A stretch of DNA of 64,000 bases from Chionis minor (taxonomy: Eukaryota > Chordata > Aves > Charadriiformes > Chionididae): positions 310,001 through 374,000 of the forward strand of contig VZSF01009123.1 of the NCBI GenBank assembly GCA_013398295.1. The letters are read 5' to 3'. How positions within the stretch are numbered: position 1 is the first letter of the stretch; the number at the start of each line of letters is the position of its first letter. The notes below the pieces were generated by a model. The model searched no databases. It saw nothing but the letters and a program-made list of their open reading frames with translations, and had not been told where the DNA came from. The translations under genes were made by a program, and so were the position numbers. Shown piece by piece: positions 41,787-54,700 of the stretch.

Positions 41787-42539
41787 GTTTTAAGTTTGAG
41801 AAAGAATTTGAATTTGGGCCACACATCTTCCAGAGCAGTGCTTGGGCCAAGAAGCAATGATAATTTGAAGTTTGGTTAGTCATTGGTTCAAGCAGAAATT
41901 CCAACCAGAATATAATGGTTTTTTTCAAACATAGTAGGCGCTTGCAAATAAACATAATTCTTAATTAATCAGTCTTTCTGACAAAAAAGGTCTAAATTTT
42001 CATTGAAAACCTTTGCGTGTGTCTTTCCAGTCAATATGGTTAATCCTCACAGCATCAAAGGAGCAATGTATTCACTGACAACCAGGTATTTGTGTGAATG
42101 TTTTCATATATGTACCTACTAGTAAAAGGAAGAAATTATCTAGTTCACAGCACCAGTACTACAGCTTCATTTCCCTTGAAGATGAAGGCTCACACAGTGT
42201 ATGGTCTCCTAATATGACCTTGTTTTCCTTGATTTGCCTCCAATTAGATCAGGGAAAAATATTTGTAAGTTTGTATCAAGGGTTTTTTTGGCTGATATTT
42301 TCTGGAAAGGGTCAATGTTATTTATTAAAATAATTTCAGCATGAAACAGTCGGCTTTTCACATTGAACTGGTTCCATTTGTAAATATATTTCATTTTTTT
42401 TAACTGTCAAAAATTTATACAAAGAGAATATTCTTTTGGATCCCAAGAAACAAACACAAAACAAAATGTAAAAATTAAGTCTATTTCACAAAAAAAACTG
42501 AAAAAAATTCTTTTGGAACTTGTGAAAAGTCATACTTTT

Positions 42540-43450
42540 TTTATTTTTTCAGATGCCCCAAAAGACATTTAGTTATAGAGTTTTATGTCCCACATATTCT
42601 TTATTTCGTTTAGAAGATCTCATCTCTGTCTTTTCCAGATTTTGAGGATTCTCTTCCATTTTCCCTTTTACCTTAGATATGACTTATTTCATCTACAGTT
42701 ATAAATGTAACTACTATCCTTCTGCAGACTGTTAAAAGATCTACCTTAATTCCATAGACCCATCTTATGCAATGCTAAATATAATCATCTCTATCTGGTC
42801 TAATAACTGGCTTCATATCAAGTTTAAGACAGTTATAACAGATCCATCAACATTTTTCTGCAAGCCTTCAACACTACATTATCTCTCCACAGGTATGTCT
42901 TATGTTGTGTATAAATAAAGCACCATCTTCAAAGTGAACCTCTTTAGTCCTGACATTGACATAATTGCTACATGTTGCAGCTCCTATCTGCTTCTCTCTG
43001 CAAAACATATTCAACTACAGAGAGACAACCCTTCTATCTTGAAGTTTCCACCAAAGTTCAAATGCTGCAGACATTTCCTGTAGCTTTTATACTATTTCTA
43101 GTTAGTAATCATGCTTGGTGATCATTTCTCCTGATTCTCCCATCTCTCTGAATCACTTTCTCAGCTCTACCATCTACTGCATTGTGCATCAAGTATTTAC
43201 TGTCTCACTACAGGCTCTTCACAACTTAGTTGAATCCTCACAAATATCTCATATTCAGATTCAAAAAGTTAACTCCAATCTGCCTATTGGATAACTTCCA
43301 TTTTCAAACATACTTTTCTTTCCTATTATGCCTTTCCCTCTTAGGAAGAATTTACTGAATCATCCAAGAAACCCCTTCATTATTCTCCTCCAGATTGCTC
43401 CTAAAGTCTTTCCTTTGATGTGACACTAGGCTGTTGATGCACTAAAATCA
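42540..43450. other. Pyrimidine-rich non-coding stretch
   Basis: The + strand is noticeably C/T-rich over about 900 bases (many ctctct, tttcc and tctcc words) with few purine runs. No repeat unit, transposon end or coding frame was recognised. It may be the reverse strand of an old A/G-rich retroelement, but I could not match it to a family. Confidence 0.4.
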
Positions 43451-43965
43451 CAATCTGTCATGCTGAATAACACTCATGTGTGGTGATTAATTTTAGTTTT
43501 ACTTGGCATCCCTGGTATTCTGCAAAGATAATAAAGTGACAAAGATAAGGTAGGTTTATGTTCACAATAAATAAATCAACAAATCCACACGCATTTTTGT
43601 ATACTTTTGTATAAATCTAGTGGCAGAACATGCAGGAGGGCAGAAATAGTTTTTTGTATTTAATCACAAAATTACATTCCAGATTTGACAGAGGACTATT
43701 GATAATCACGCATGCACACTTGGTTGGCTTCTTTTCCCGGCCTTGTAAAGCAACACCAGTAGTCGCCAGGCTATTGACGTTCAGTTACTAGCACTCTCTG
43801 GGAGACTCCCAGGATGAAAGTGGTGTCACAATTGGTTTAGTTCTGCTTAACACTGTGTTTGCTCATGCTATTAGAAAGATGTCCTTGAGGATAAAGTATT
43901 GAGAGTATGCAGCAAATTCTAAAACTCCAACAAATTGGGTTTATTTTCTGTGTGTTCTTTTATAG

Positions 43966-44031
43966 CAGGGACCTGTAACAACAGCCAAAAGAAGCAGCAT
44001 GATTCAGCTCCAGCACGTGGATGTGACTAAG
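43966..44031 (+). other. Candidate internal coding exon (microexon, 66 bp)
   Basis: A pyrimidine-rich tract (ttattttctgtgtgttcttttatag, ending at 43965) makes a strong acceptor, and actaag/gtgaga makes a strong donor after 44031. Between them lie exactly 66 bases, open in the first phase, giving 22 residues that begin QGPVTTAKRSS and end in QHVDVTK. A branch-point-like ctaaaac lies at the expected distance upstream (about 43919). The length is a multiple of three, so it could be skipped without shifting a frame, as cassette microexons are. The peptide is polar with basic and serine residues, like a cytoplasmic linker, but I do not recognise the parent protein. It is the best exon candidate here, yet pseudo-exons of this quality do occur by chance. 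Confidence 0.3.
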
Positions 44032-44532
44032 GTGAGATGTCAATTTTGTAGTGCTTTCCTTTCCTATGAGCAGTATATATTCCTTATTGTTCCCTTTGAG
44101 TCTGTATCAGATCTACCCTTCAGCAACAGAGCAATGGAGTTGACTATAAAGTAAGAAAAATATAAGAAACTGCAAAAATTTTTTCCCATTCATCTGAAAA
44201 CATGTTGGCAGAAAAGTGACGTTGCTTCAGCAGACAGGGCCTCCCAGAGGGTTCAAGACAGCTGATGAAAACTGTGGATAAGACCTGCCAAAAGAAATAG
44301 AATAGTGGACAATAAATTTCAGAGTATCAACCAGACCATAGAGGAATCAACACAAATTAGAGAATTTATTAAGATTAACCAATCTAACTGACAGCTGAGT
44401 GGATCATGGTGCTTCCCTTCTGTGTGAGAAAGACAAAAAAAAGGAAACTGCTTTGCCAGCTGTGTGCTAATCTTGAGATGCAAAGTTAAAGTAATAACAG
44501 ACAAAAAAATATTGGATTTTGGGGATGCAACA

Positions 44533-44602
44533 AATTCATAGAATCATAGAATGGTTTAGGTTGGAAGGCACCTTAAAGATCATCTAGTTCAAATTACTTT
44601 AA
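44533..44602 (-). mobile_element. CR1 LINE 3' tail, reverse orientation
   Basis: ttcatagaatcatagaatgg followed by tttaggttggaaggcacctt and aaagatcatctagttcaaa is the reverse complement of the CR1 terminus, including two tail octamers. The body is cut off after about 70 bases, so this is a heavily truncated copy. Confidence 0.9.
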
Positions 44603-44619
44603 AAGGACTATTATAGCAC

Positions 44620-47600
44620 TGTCTGACAAAGCTTACAGTATGTGCACCAAGGTTTATAAATGTACACCATCTGTATGTTACATCCATCAACACAATCTCT
44701 ATCATTTCCATCAACATTCTCCAGAAATATAGGAAATTCTTTCCATAGTTATTCATAAAAAAAGATCAATTGATGACAAAACTGGGAAAATAATGATATC
44801 TTTGCAAACAGATAGTAAATCATAAGGTGGCGACAATGCAATTTAAAAAAAAAAAAAAATAGCAAAACAAAACACACAAAAAAGCTTACACCACACCCAA
44901 AAGTTAAACTGTGTTGCAGAAATTTACTTTGGAAAAAGCCAGGATAATTCCATAGCAGAACATAAAGGCAGCAAACTTTTGCATTAGGAAATGCAAAGAC
45001 ATATTCTTTCCAACTGATATTAATCCAGAATTCTGCCCTAAAGCCTTCACTATTTTGTTTTGGGAAATGAGTATGTTTTAGCTTTCTCATGAACATGCAG
45101 TTTTTCATACCTAACTTCACAGCACTCATCTACCAGCTCAACATTACTCTAATCCCAGCCACTGCAAATATTTAACTGGCATCAAAATAGTAATAATCTT
45201 CTTGAACTCAGAAGGCCAAGGGCAGTTATTGTGGGATATGCACAATGAATATCTCAGAGGAGGAGGAAAACAAGGCAATTTAAATGAATTCGAAGCCAAG
45301 GAGAAGTCACCAAGACTTGTCACCAAGAGAAGAGTGTTGTCACCGTAGCAGAGATTTCTTTACACTCTCCCACGGTCTCACGCCACAGCTGCTGCTTGTG
45401 CAAATGGTAACACGTATCTGTACTAACCTGAAACATCATTGCCTCGCATAAAATCCACAAGACCTTACAATAGGTGCCTGTTTGCAGATAGAGGGCAAAA
45501 ATCACATTTGTCAGTCACAGGCAGCAACAAAACGACCAGTCTGGGCAATTCTCCTGGTAAAACAAATCTCCATAGCCAGAATAATTCAGTCCTGTTTTCC
45601 TGCTCTACAGGTAGCATTCCCTGATGAGAGGAGAGAAAAAGGATGATTTATCCCACAGAAGAATATGTGAAATCTCCTCAAATTGCAACAAACCTTTGGA
45701 CGTCAACTAGTTTTTCTCTTCTGATCATGTGATGAGTTGTGCTGCAGTCCACAAGCACACCAAGGTGAAGTTCCCAGACACATGCCTCTGGGCAGCAAAA
45801 TAGGATCATCCTTTAAATATGGATGTCTAAACTGAAGCCTAGTGCATATCATCCCTTGAGGACTAATGCAGGGGAAACACTCCTGCCAACAGCAAAATTA
45901 GTGACTTGTAATGGCAGACAAGTAATTCAAGTTCCACTGCATTTGTTCCAACTTTAGTCGTCTAGGTACAAGCTCTTAATCGTCTAGTCCAAGAAGCAAA
46001 GAAAATACAAACAGATTCTGGTAACTAACAGCTAAAGACAGGTCCTTTCACTTCCAGGTAATGTGTGACTTTCAGGTGACTTCAGGCGAAGATGCAACTT
46101 GCCATCATCTGTTCTGACAGCACCAGCAAGGACGTCAGCTTGATTTTTTCATCATCGTTGAAAAATATTCAACTATTTTCCCCAAGTTTTATTGCCAGAG
46201 CTCAGGTCCATTTACCATTTTTCCATGCCTAAAGTTTAGCTCACCTACCTGAAGCCAGTATTATCTCTGGTATTGACATCACGGGGTATCAAACAATGCA
46301 ATTTCCAGCAACATTGCTCACTTGCATTAGTGTTACTCATAAGAGCAGGAAGAAGTGCATAACAGCTAAAGAACAGGGAGGCCTTGATGGGAGTGCGGGA
46401 GAGATGCTTGCTTGTTTGGACTTGTCCAAAGCTACCTGTGAATTTTGATGACTGAAGATTTAACCGTGTAGGTTCAACTGCCTCTGAAGGGTCTGTTCAC
46501 TTTTTGCCTACATTGTGCCCTCCTAGTCACTAAAGACAGCTTCATTTAGCTTCTGTAGTGTCACCCAGCTGAATATAGCTTAGTGCTTGAGTCAAAAGTG
46601 GAAGTAAGTTGAGGAGGAAAGAGAAGAAAGACAAGAAGGAAACAGAGGGAAGAAAAAAAACCCCGTGTTTTCCCTCTCATCTCCTGAGCCAACTGTTTTG
46701 GAAAAAAACCTGAAAATCTTGAAGAAACTGGGAAAAACAGTCCAGAAAACACAATTTCAGTAAAATGCAGCATAATTAACAATAGCAACAGGGGTGAAGG
46801 AGACCAAATATTTTTTTAATTTTTTAAAAGCGTGGTGAAGAGCCTGTCCATCCCCAGGAAGCATAAAGAGAGATTTACAACTACATCTCATCTGAGGAAA
46901 TCAGAGAACACAAATGTATTCGTACAGCAGTTACTCCATTGTAAATAGTCTGTCCTGTAGGTTTGGCATATTTGTGTGTGAATGTATTTGAATTTCTAAC
47001 CTTTAAATTTGACTGGTGATTTTTCCTAAAGATTAAGAAGTTGGCGGCTCATCAGTGGGTGTACATGTGTTTGTCACTGTGCCTACTGGACTGACCACAT
47101 ATCTGTGGTTTGGTATGCTGATTTGCCACGCTGCTTACTGGCAAAAGAAGTGCTAGAGATTATTCAACAAGCTGCACTGCATGCCTGTGAACAACAGACT
47201 TTTATTTAGTTTTTCATTCTGGTGATCTAATTTAAAAGAACATATTAAACTAGACTATGGGATATATTCACACATATTCTATAATGGCTAGTGTTTCTCC
47301 TTATCCCAAAGGAGTTCAAGCTCAGGTCTTCCTTTACTTAGATGGCCCTTCTAAGAGTCTTTAAATGGAAAAAAACCACTCTTCCTCCTCCTCTTTACTG
47401 AATAGTGTCCAAATGATCCAGGGTCTATATGATAACTCAGAGAGCTGTAAGTTATGTCTCTGCCTTGAAATCCTTTCCCTCTGCAAGAAAAGATCTGAGA
47501 CAATCAAGGAGCTGGCCAGAATTTTCCTTTGCATTGCCTCTATAATGTGGCAATACGCACCCTCTAACTTTTAAGTCATCTCAATACACCCCAATAAACA

Positions 47601-47865
47601 GTTATACAGGTTCCCTGTGGCCACCGGCATTCACCAGTTAGTTTAGATTTGTCCCCTGGGAAGAAGCTTGTACAAAGAATTGATGAACTTCATTTGGACT
47701 TGACTCCAACAGGGGTACTTGAGAGTGAAAAATACTGAGAACATACTCTATCACAGCAAAAGATCAAGGTCTGGATTACAAAGTCAGAAACAGGATGGCA
47801 AAAGGTAAGAACTAGTACAGTGCAGTTCTTGGTTTAAACCTAAACAATGCAACTCTTCCTTAGCT
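44620..47865. other. Non-coding stretch, nothing recognised
   Basis: Contains an A15 run at 44845-44859 (which makes a poly-phenylalanine stretch in the 126-codon reverse frame 44749-45129) and otherwise unique sequence. No exon or transposon was recognised. Confidence 0.5.
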
Positions 47866-47869
47866 AGCC

Positions 47870-47930
47870 AGGTAACCTCCCATGAGGCAATCTAAGCTCT
47901 AATTACCTCATGAGGTAATCTAAACTCTTT
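47870..47930. repeat. Palindrome within an imperfect tandem duplication
   Basis: attacctcatgaggtaat (47902-47919) is a perfect 18-base palindrome. The adjacent upstream segment (acctcccatgaggcaatctaagctct) is a diverged copy of the downstream one (acctcatgaggtaatctaaactct), offset by about 31 bases. So the palindrome appears to have arisen or been perfected in one of two tandem copies. Confidence 0.85.
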
Positions 47931-49499
47931 AAAGTTTTGAAGGTTTCTTTGCAAGACTGGCTGCTTTTCCCATCTACTGTTCAGTAGGAAAAAAAATAAG
48001 ACTACAGCTACTTGAGCCCAGGGACATAGAAACAACTTTTCCTCTAGGCTCACTGAAGGCAGCATCCCCTTTTGCTTGATCATAGTTCATTAGGCTGCCA
48101 ATTCCCCATTTTTTTCCCTCTGTTCCAACTACGAAGTAAGTCGACTAGATGGCTGGCTAGCCAGACAAAGTAATGTTCCTTATAATAAAACTCCTTCTTT
48201 GCAACAGGAAAAAATGACATAAAAGATATAGACTGCCAGCTGTTATTATACTCCATTGGCTTCTTACAGAGACAAAATGCAATACAGCAATAATACAGAT
48301 TCTACACTTAACAAGGATGTATAAGACAGAGGTGTATACTCCACCCTCAAAGGTGTTGTCAGCATTGTCACAATTCATCATCACAATGGAGCAGGTTGAA
48401 ACTCTTGTTATGGAAATCAAGGGACCTTTATGAGATCTCCAGTGTCCTCCATTTCCACCAGTTGCTGGGGTAGAAAGCCAGGCGGGAGTTCATCCCTGCA
48501 GTTAAGATGATGGTCGCTGGTTCCAGCCAGAGGCACTTGGGCACAAGTGGCAGACTTAGTGTTCTTACAGCTGTAGCTACTTTTGCTGGTATAGAAATGA
48601 AGCTGCTGTCTGTTCAGCTCTGCTTGTTTCCATGTCTGTCTGAGGCTGGGAATGATATGGAGGAGCAACAACCCTCTGGAGGCTAACCAGCAGGGAGCAT
48701 GACACAGTCCTGCTCAGCAAAGCAAGCTTGCCCGGGCCCGTCTTCAAGCTGATGAAGCGCAGGCAGGGAGGAAAACTCTGGAAACTGCTGACAATCAGTA
48801 AATAAGGCTTATGGTTACTCATTGATCAGTGACAGCAGAACAAATCATTTAAGGGAGTACACTGCATCTGTGCACTGAAAATACAATGTTCAGGGTGGGG
48901 GGGAGAAAAAGGCATCTAAGTAAAGATTACTGCCCGGTGTGAACACCCAAATGGGATGACCTGGCTTGTAATTTTACTTCTGACACTCCTGGATTTCTCA
49001 GTGGTTGGCCTTTCAAATTTAATTCTTTCTCTTTTATTGCCATTTTGTGGGGGAGATATAATAGTAGATAAACAACTCCTAGAAAATATCAAAATTGAGA
49101 GAGATTGCAATTACAGTCTACCCACACTGGTGCAGCATTGCAGATTCCAAAAGGAGATGCCTTGAGAAGAGAATTCACAGAATATGTACATTCTCTTGAT
49201 GTGCTTCCATGCCATTCTCCCTCTCAGACATAGTACCAATCTTGCCTATTAACTGCTACTCACTCATCTACATCCTCAAAGGGGTTGTGGTTCTCTTCAT
49301 AAATGATTCAGGCAGCAACAGTACATAAACTTAACTCCCTGATGAGGAAGGAGCAGCTACTCGATCATTTGGTGTAGGTGAATGCATCTTGCTCCCTGCT
49401 ACTCAGTAGCACCTGTAGTAACCAGAAAGGGAGTGGGAGACACATCTCCCAGGTGAGTGCTGCATCTCACCTCCTTGTTTTCATCACTTCCACAGGCTG

Positions 49500-51600
49500 A
49501 GAACCACCAAGTTTTAACAAGGAGAAAGGACTGACCTCAGCAAAAAACCACCAGCAGTCAGTGATAAAAGCAAAGAACAAAGTATTTGTGTGTGTGAGTC
49601 CAGACAACTGCTGCCCACCTACCTTTAAAATTTGAGACTAAGGAGAGTGCAAAGTGAGACACTTTATATCCCCATAGGTGTCAAATCCATATTGCACACC
49701 TGACAAAAAGAAACTGAGACATGCCGCACAGGAGAGCAATAAGGGAACACAGAAGTGACAAGGAAAAGAGCAGAGGGAATACAACAAGGGACCATAACCC
49801 AAGAGGAATAAGGATGACTTGTTGCTAGGCTCTGAAGGAGAACAGAATGATCTACTGACAGCTGAAAGAAAGCCTAAAATTTACACCAGAACTAGGAAAA
49901 AACAGTGACTATGGGCTTTGTGTAAGAATTGACAAGTCTGTCACTTGAACTGTTGCAGCCAAGGAAGATGTAAGATATCTGCCATGAACAAAAGGTATGA
50001 GATATGTGGTAACGGCAAGAACAAATGCTGATAGGAAGTGGGGGTGAGGAAAGCACAGAAAAAACTCCCCTAGTTACCCTTCACATCAGAACAAATTATC
50101 CAGCCAGATTCCTGTTGAAACAAGATCTGGAATAGTTCTGCCCACTAGAAATAAGGCTTGAAGCAAGAAGATCTGCATGATAACTATCTCTGTCCTCAAT
50201 GGAGAGAAGGTATGGGATCAACAAGAAAACTGGGGTTAACAGATGAACTAGTGGAATATATTATTTGCATCTGAGGGAGATTTCAGTTGGGAGGAATTAA
50301 TGTGAAACAGTCTTTTGACACAGGGATTTCCTCATCAACCAGGATACCTGGCTAAGTTACATACCAGGATCAAGTTTCATGTGATTTAAATAAACTGGGC
50401 AGAAGAACTTTTAAAAGAGACCTCTGAAATCCATGCCATCTGTCAACACATAAGAAGAGGAAAGCATAACAGATATGGAAACACTATGGATTAATTAATG
50501 CCTGAGAGAAGAAGAAGGGGAAAAAAAGACAAGATAAAAAGACACATGCAGAAGGAAGAGGTAGAGTCAGTAAGACAAAATAGTTAATATGATATAATCA
50601 GAAAAGGAAGACAAAGTCAGCAGAGACACAAGCACATCGAGTCTACACATAAAAGCAAACAGAGACACTAGAATTTGATAAAGTACATACAAGCAAAAAC
50701 CCTGAGACTCAGCAGGTAGTGGAGAAACAGGAAGGGTTGATTAGGATAAAATATAATCCATGATTCAAAGAGGGGAAAAAATTAAAAAGGACTTAACTGT
50801 ACAATTTGTCAGTAAGGTAAAGGTTCTGGTTGAAATACAGACCCAGCCATTCCTATAGAAAGCTAAGGGAAAGCACAGAAAAAGTCTCTTATCTGTGTGA
50901 GGAAAGTTTCAGATGAGAAAGGGGATTTTCGCTGCAGTGAGAATATGGTTTCGTAGTATCAGTGGACCAAGTAGTTGTTTACCTACCAGATGCAATAGTA
51001 GTTTGATGCTCCTGGGAGTCTCAACAGACATGCCAAAACTTCTAGCAGCAGTCCACCAGAATTACAGAGTAGTCTATATAGGTAACACAGGACAAAGCAA
51101 GGAGAAATGATCTGGGGGCAGAATTTGGACCACCAGAGAGAAAACTGAAGACGATGACCCCCTGATGGCAGGACCAACTTCAAGACTATTTAATCACATG
51201 CAGGGCCAGAGGTAAAATAGCTACACATGGTAACTTTGTAAAGAAGAGAGGTAAGATTCTTTAGAACCTGAGGAAATACCTGTAATTAAAGATTTCACGA
51301 GGAAAGGGCTCTAGCAAAGATGAAGTGTGAAAGATTAGGAGGACTTTTCAACCCAAGAATTTCTGAAGAACACATAGTTTGTGGTGATGCATCTTCTTAG
51401 ATAAAGTCACAAGAGCTCTATATCCTTAAGAAAAGAGTAAAGGAAAAACTGGGAAAACGTAAACAGAAAATGTTGGTGAATAGTTAGAACATTCAAAAAA
51501 AAAAAAAGCTACAACAAACTCACACATGCTTCTACACAGATAAAGTAAGAAACAAATGGTAGAGCCAGAATACAAGGCTTAATATAGTAGTCACACTGGA
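49500..51600. other. Purine-rich non-coding stretch
   Basis: The + strand is strongly A/G-rich for about 2 kb, with long gaag, agagg and aaaag stretches (for example 50500-50600) and few pyrimidine runs, plus an A13 run at 51495-51507. Persistent A-rich purine bias is typical of the sense strand of old retroelements, but no terminal repeat, primer site or protein motif was recognised, so this remains unassigned. Confidence 0.4.
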
Positions 51601-51671
51601 AACTTAGAGGAAAAACACTCAGCGGAACATTGTTCCATTGGGATGGGTAAAAACTGTTGGATAAGTGTAAC

Positions 51672-51716
51672 TATACATTATAAGCCTTTATAATTTACAT
51701 TATAAAGCCTTAATAT
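51672..51716. repeat. Short imperfect direct repeat
   Basis: acattataagccttta and acattataaagccttaa lie side by side, separated by a few bases. Confidence 0.7.
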
Positions 51717-51719
51717 GAA

Positions 51720-54700
51720 GTACAAGTTACTGGAAGATCTGTATCTATGACACGGTAGAACCCCTATGGACTGACATTTCACACCTAGCAAGGAGGAGTT
51801 CAGTAATGGGACTATACTGACTGGATGGTCAGGATAGCAATAGTAACAAACATACTGAGATTTGTCAGGCTGTGAAGGCAGGAGACAGTAATAAAAGGCC
51901 TCTATTCTATTTATTACTACAAATGTTGTGTTAGGGTTGATGACATAATATATTTTTGTACATTTTTAATCTTAATGGTTCAGACACTCAGAGAACCTCT
52001 AATAAGAAGAATAACGTTTACTCATTTGACCAGCACACAAACCCAGATTTAAAATACAGCAGAGTTCTTCTGACCTTCATGGGATCTGAGTCAGCATCCA
52101 GGTTGAAACAGAAAAAACAAAACCATGTGCTACACTTGTGCTTGACTTTGGACTGTGTAAGTGACTTTCTTAGACTGGTGGAGTTTTCTAGCTCACAAGC
52201 ACAGGACAAAGTCATTCTGGCTTTGAAAAGTTTATTTGTATTACTCTTAAAATTAAGAATTGAAGATTTTTATGAAGTAAGTATATCAGTATTAGCTGGC
52301 AGCATACAGGAAACACACTCTTATGAGTTCTTAGCTGTATCTTCTGTAGGAATAAAAAGAAGGAGCAGGAACATTAATGAAATCCTGCATCAGAGCTTGT
52401 TTGAATAGCTAATTCAAGAATAAATCACAGTACCCAAAGAACAACACAGTAAAGGGTTCTGGAACATGTTATACCAAAAAGAAATATGATAAAGAAAGAG
52501 GTGTGATTAGTCATTAAACTAAAAGGGTGTAAGGCCTAATCTGACCTGCTGGTATTGTAAAACAGATATCTTACACCTAACAGTTTATACGGCCAGTAAA
52601 ATGCCAGTTATGGTTTAAACATTTAGTGCCCAATCTTGACTTGAAATCTACAGAGCAGACAATCCAACACTTCCCAAAATCATATTTCACAGTTTAATCA
52701 TCCTTACTCTTAATGATTTGCACTTTATTTTCAGCTGGAATGTATCTAGTTCTGGCTTCCAGCTGTTGGTTCTTGTTATGCAGCTCCCTGCTAGATTAGA
52801 GAGCTCTGTAGTATCCATAACGGCTTCCCATGAAAACACTTATCTACATTGATCACATTACATGTAAATCAACTTTTGGATAACCATATTGCACTCACTC
52901 TCTCTTTCATTCTGATATTATTCTCAGACCTCATACTGTTTCTGTTGATTTCTTCTGTGTTCTCTTCTGGACCCTCTATAGTCCACAGAGGACAGAAGGC
53001 AACTCCAGAGAGCAATTAATCCTTATCTCTTAGATACCTCTCTCAGGATCAGATAATGATGGTTTGGATGTAACTCCCTCTCTCCAGCCTACAGCAGGAA
53101 GATAGGCCGCCTGGCTGGACTGCACACCCAGCTTTCAGAAGGTTGAATTTCAGTTAAATCAATTCAAGATGATATTCAAACTCTGGTATCAGTTGTTTTC
53201 AGCATATCAGCATGTATTTCACCACAGCTGCATATGGTAGTCAAGTCACCTCACCCCTCTTGCCATACATACTTGCACATCTGTCCCTCTCTGCAGAGAA
53301 GCTCATTTTGATTTCCTTCATACTCCATGACTTCTATACCCTTTTTAGGATCCCTCCTCCAGATTGCAATTTCTCCTTTTGTAAGATGTAAGATTTTGTA
53401 ATCTACATTTGGACCTACTATCTCCTGGAAAAATAAAGACCACTCTGCAAGCTGTATCGCTATTGCCGTTATAATTATCATGATTTAAACAGTCTCACAT
53501 CTCAGCCACACCCATTTAAAATTCCTGTTTTGGAGCTTGAAGGAAATAATGCTGAGTTTTACAGGTAAGTGACATCTTTGATACAAGCTGAAAACTTGTT
53601 TTTAAAGATGTAATAACTCAGCACATTCCTTCATAACCAAGACCTAAAAACTCAGGTAGTGGTATTGATTTCACCCTTCAAAACAACCATAAACTTTGGA
53701 AGCCCTAACTTTGTTTTGTAATAACACCTTTTTCTGATACAACATCAGCTTGTCTCTGAAGGGGATTCATGAAAATGTCTCAATTCTGAAATGTATGAGA
53801 TTATAGAGAGAGAAATAACAGTTATTGTAGATACATTTATCCCTAAATCTTTGAATTTTCAAGATCCTAGCATAATTAGGCAGCAAGATGTTATGAAAAA
53901 CTGACTGTTGTGATATGAATCAAGGGAAACTTTGCCATAACATCTTAGAGATGTTCCAAAAGCACTAACTATGAAATACAACAGTTGAGCTAGATCTTTG
54001 AATTAGTGACCTTACAGTCAACCCTGAGACACCTTCAATACATTGCAGTCATTCTAAAGTTGCAAATTATCTTTTCTTCAATGGCTTTTATGTATTACAT
54101 TGGAGACCATAAAGAATTGTTCTGAAATCAGGAAAAATATCAATACAAATAAGGTCTTTCTGTTTTACATAATATGTGAAAATAAATCTGTATGTTTACT
54201 GTGTTCAATATAAGAAATCTGAAGGATAACAAAAGTGAGTTAAAGGAGAAAGAAAAATCAAGCTACAAGAAGAGAAATAACAACCTATACTAAAGCTTGC
54301 AAGGAAGAAGAAAAGCTAAGCAAAGCTACAAGCTGCATTATCAGGCAGCAGCCATTACTATGGCTGCACACAGAAGCACACCTCTCCAAACAACCTGATC
54401 TAATTGAAGATGTCCTTGCTCATTGGAGCCCTTTCTTCCCAAAATTATGGTCACAGATAATCACACCACTACTATGCCTCAGCAAGAGCACTGATGTTCA
54501 TGTAGCAAAATGCAGGAATGAAAGGTAAGACATTCAGGTAACATGCTGCCCCCTGTGAGAGAAAAAAAACCCAAAACCAACAACATAAAAAACTGAAAGA
54601 ACAGCAAGTTTTAAAAGATACATTATTTAATCTGGAACTACAAATGCAAATGTTTTCATCATAACTGGGTTACTGAGCCCTGCAAAAACTTATTCACAGT

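Noticed and set aside
44749..45129. 126-codon reverse frame with a phenylalanine-rich hydrophobic stretch resembling a membrane segment
   Set aside because: The hydrophobic part is the translation of an A15 run read on the other strand.
49700..49735. gacaaaaagaaactgagacatg as a reverse MIR core
   Set aside because: Only a short partial match inside a purine-rich stretch where such words occur by chance.
51956..52408. 150-codon forward frame as a gene
   Set aside because: No recognisable domain, signal peptide or convincing splice sites. Frames of this length are expected by chance in a 64 kb window.
53493..53564. Possible 72-bp exon before a near-consensus donor (tttacag/gtaagtga)
   Set aside because: The segment is open in one phase, but the acceptor lacks a pyrimidine tract (atgatttaaacag). 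A pseudo-exon is more likely.
54487..54523. Possible short exon between tgcctcag and gaaag/gtaaga
   Set aside because: Very short, weak pyrimidine tract, open frame at this length is uninformative.
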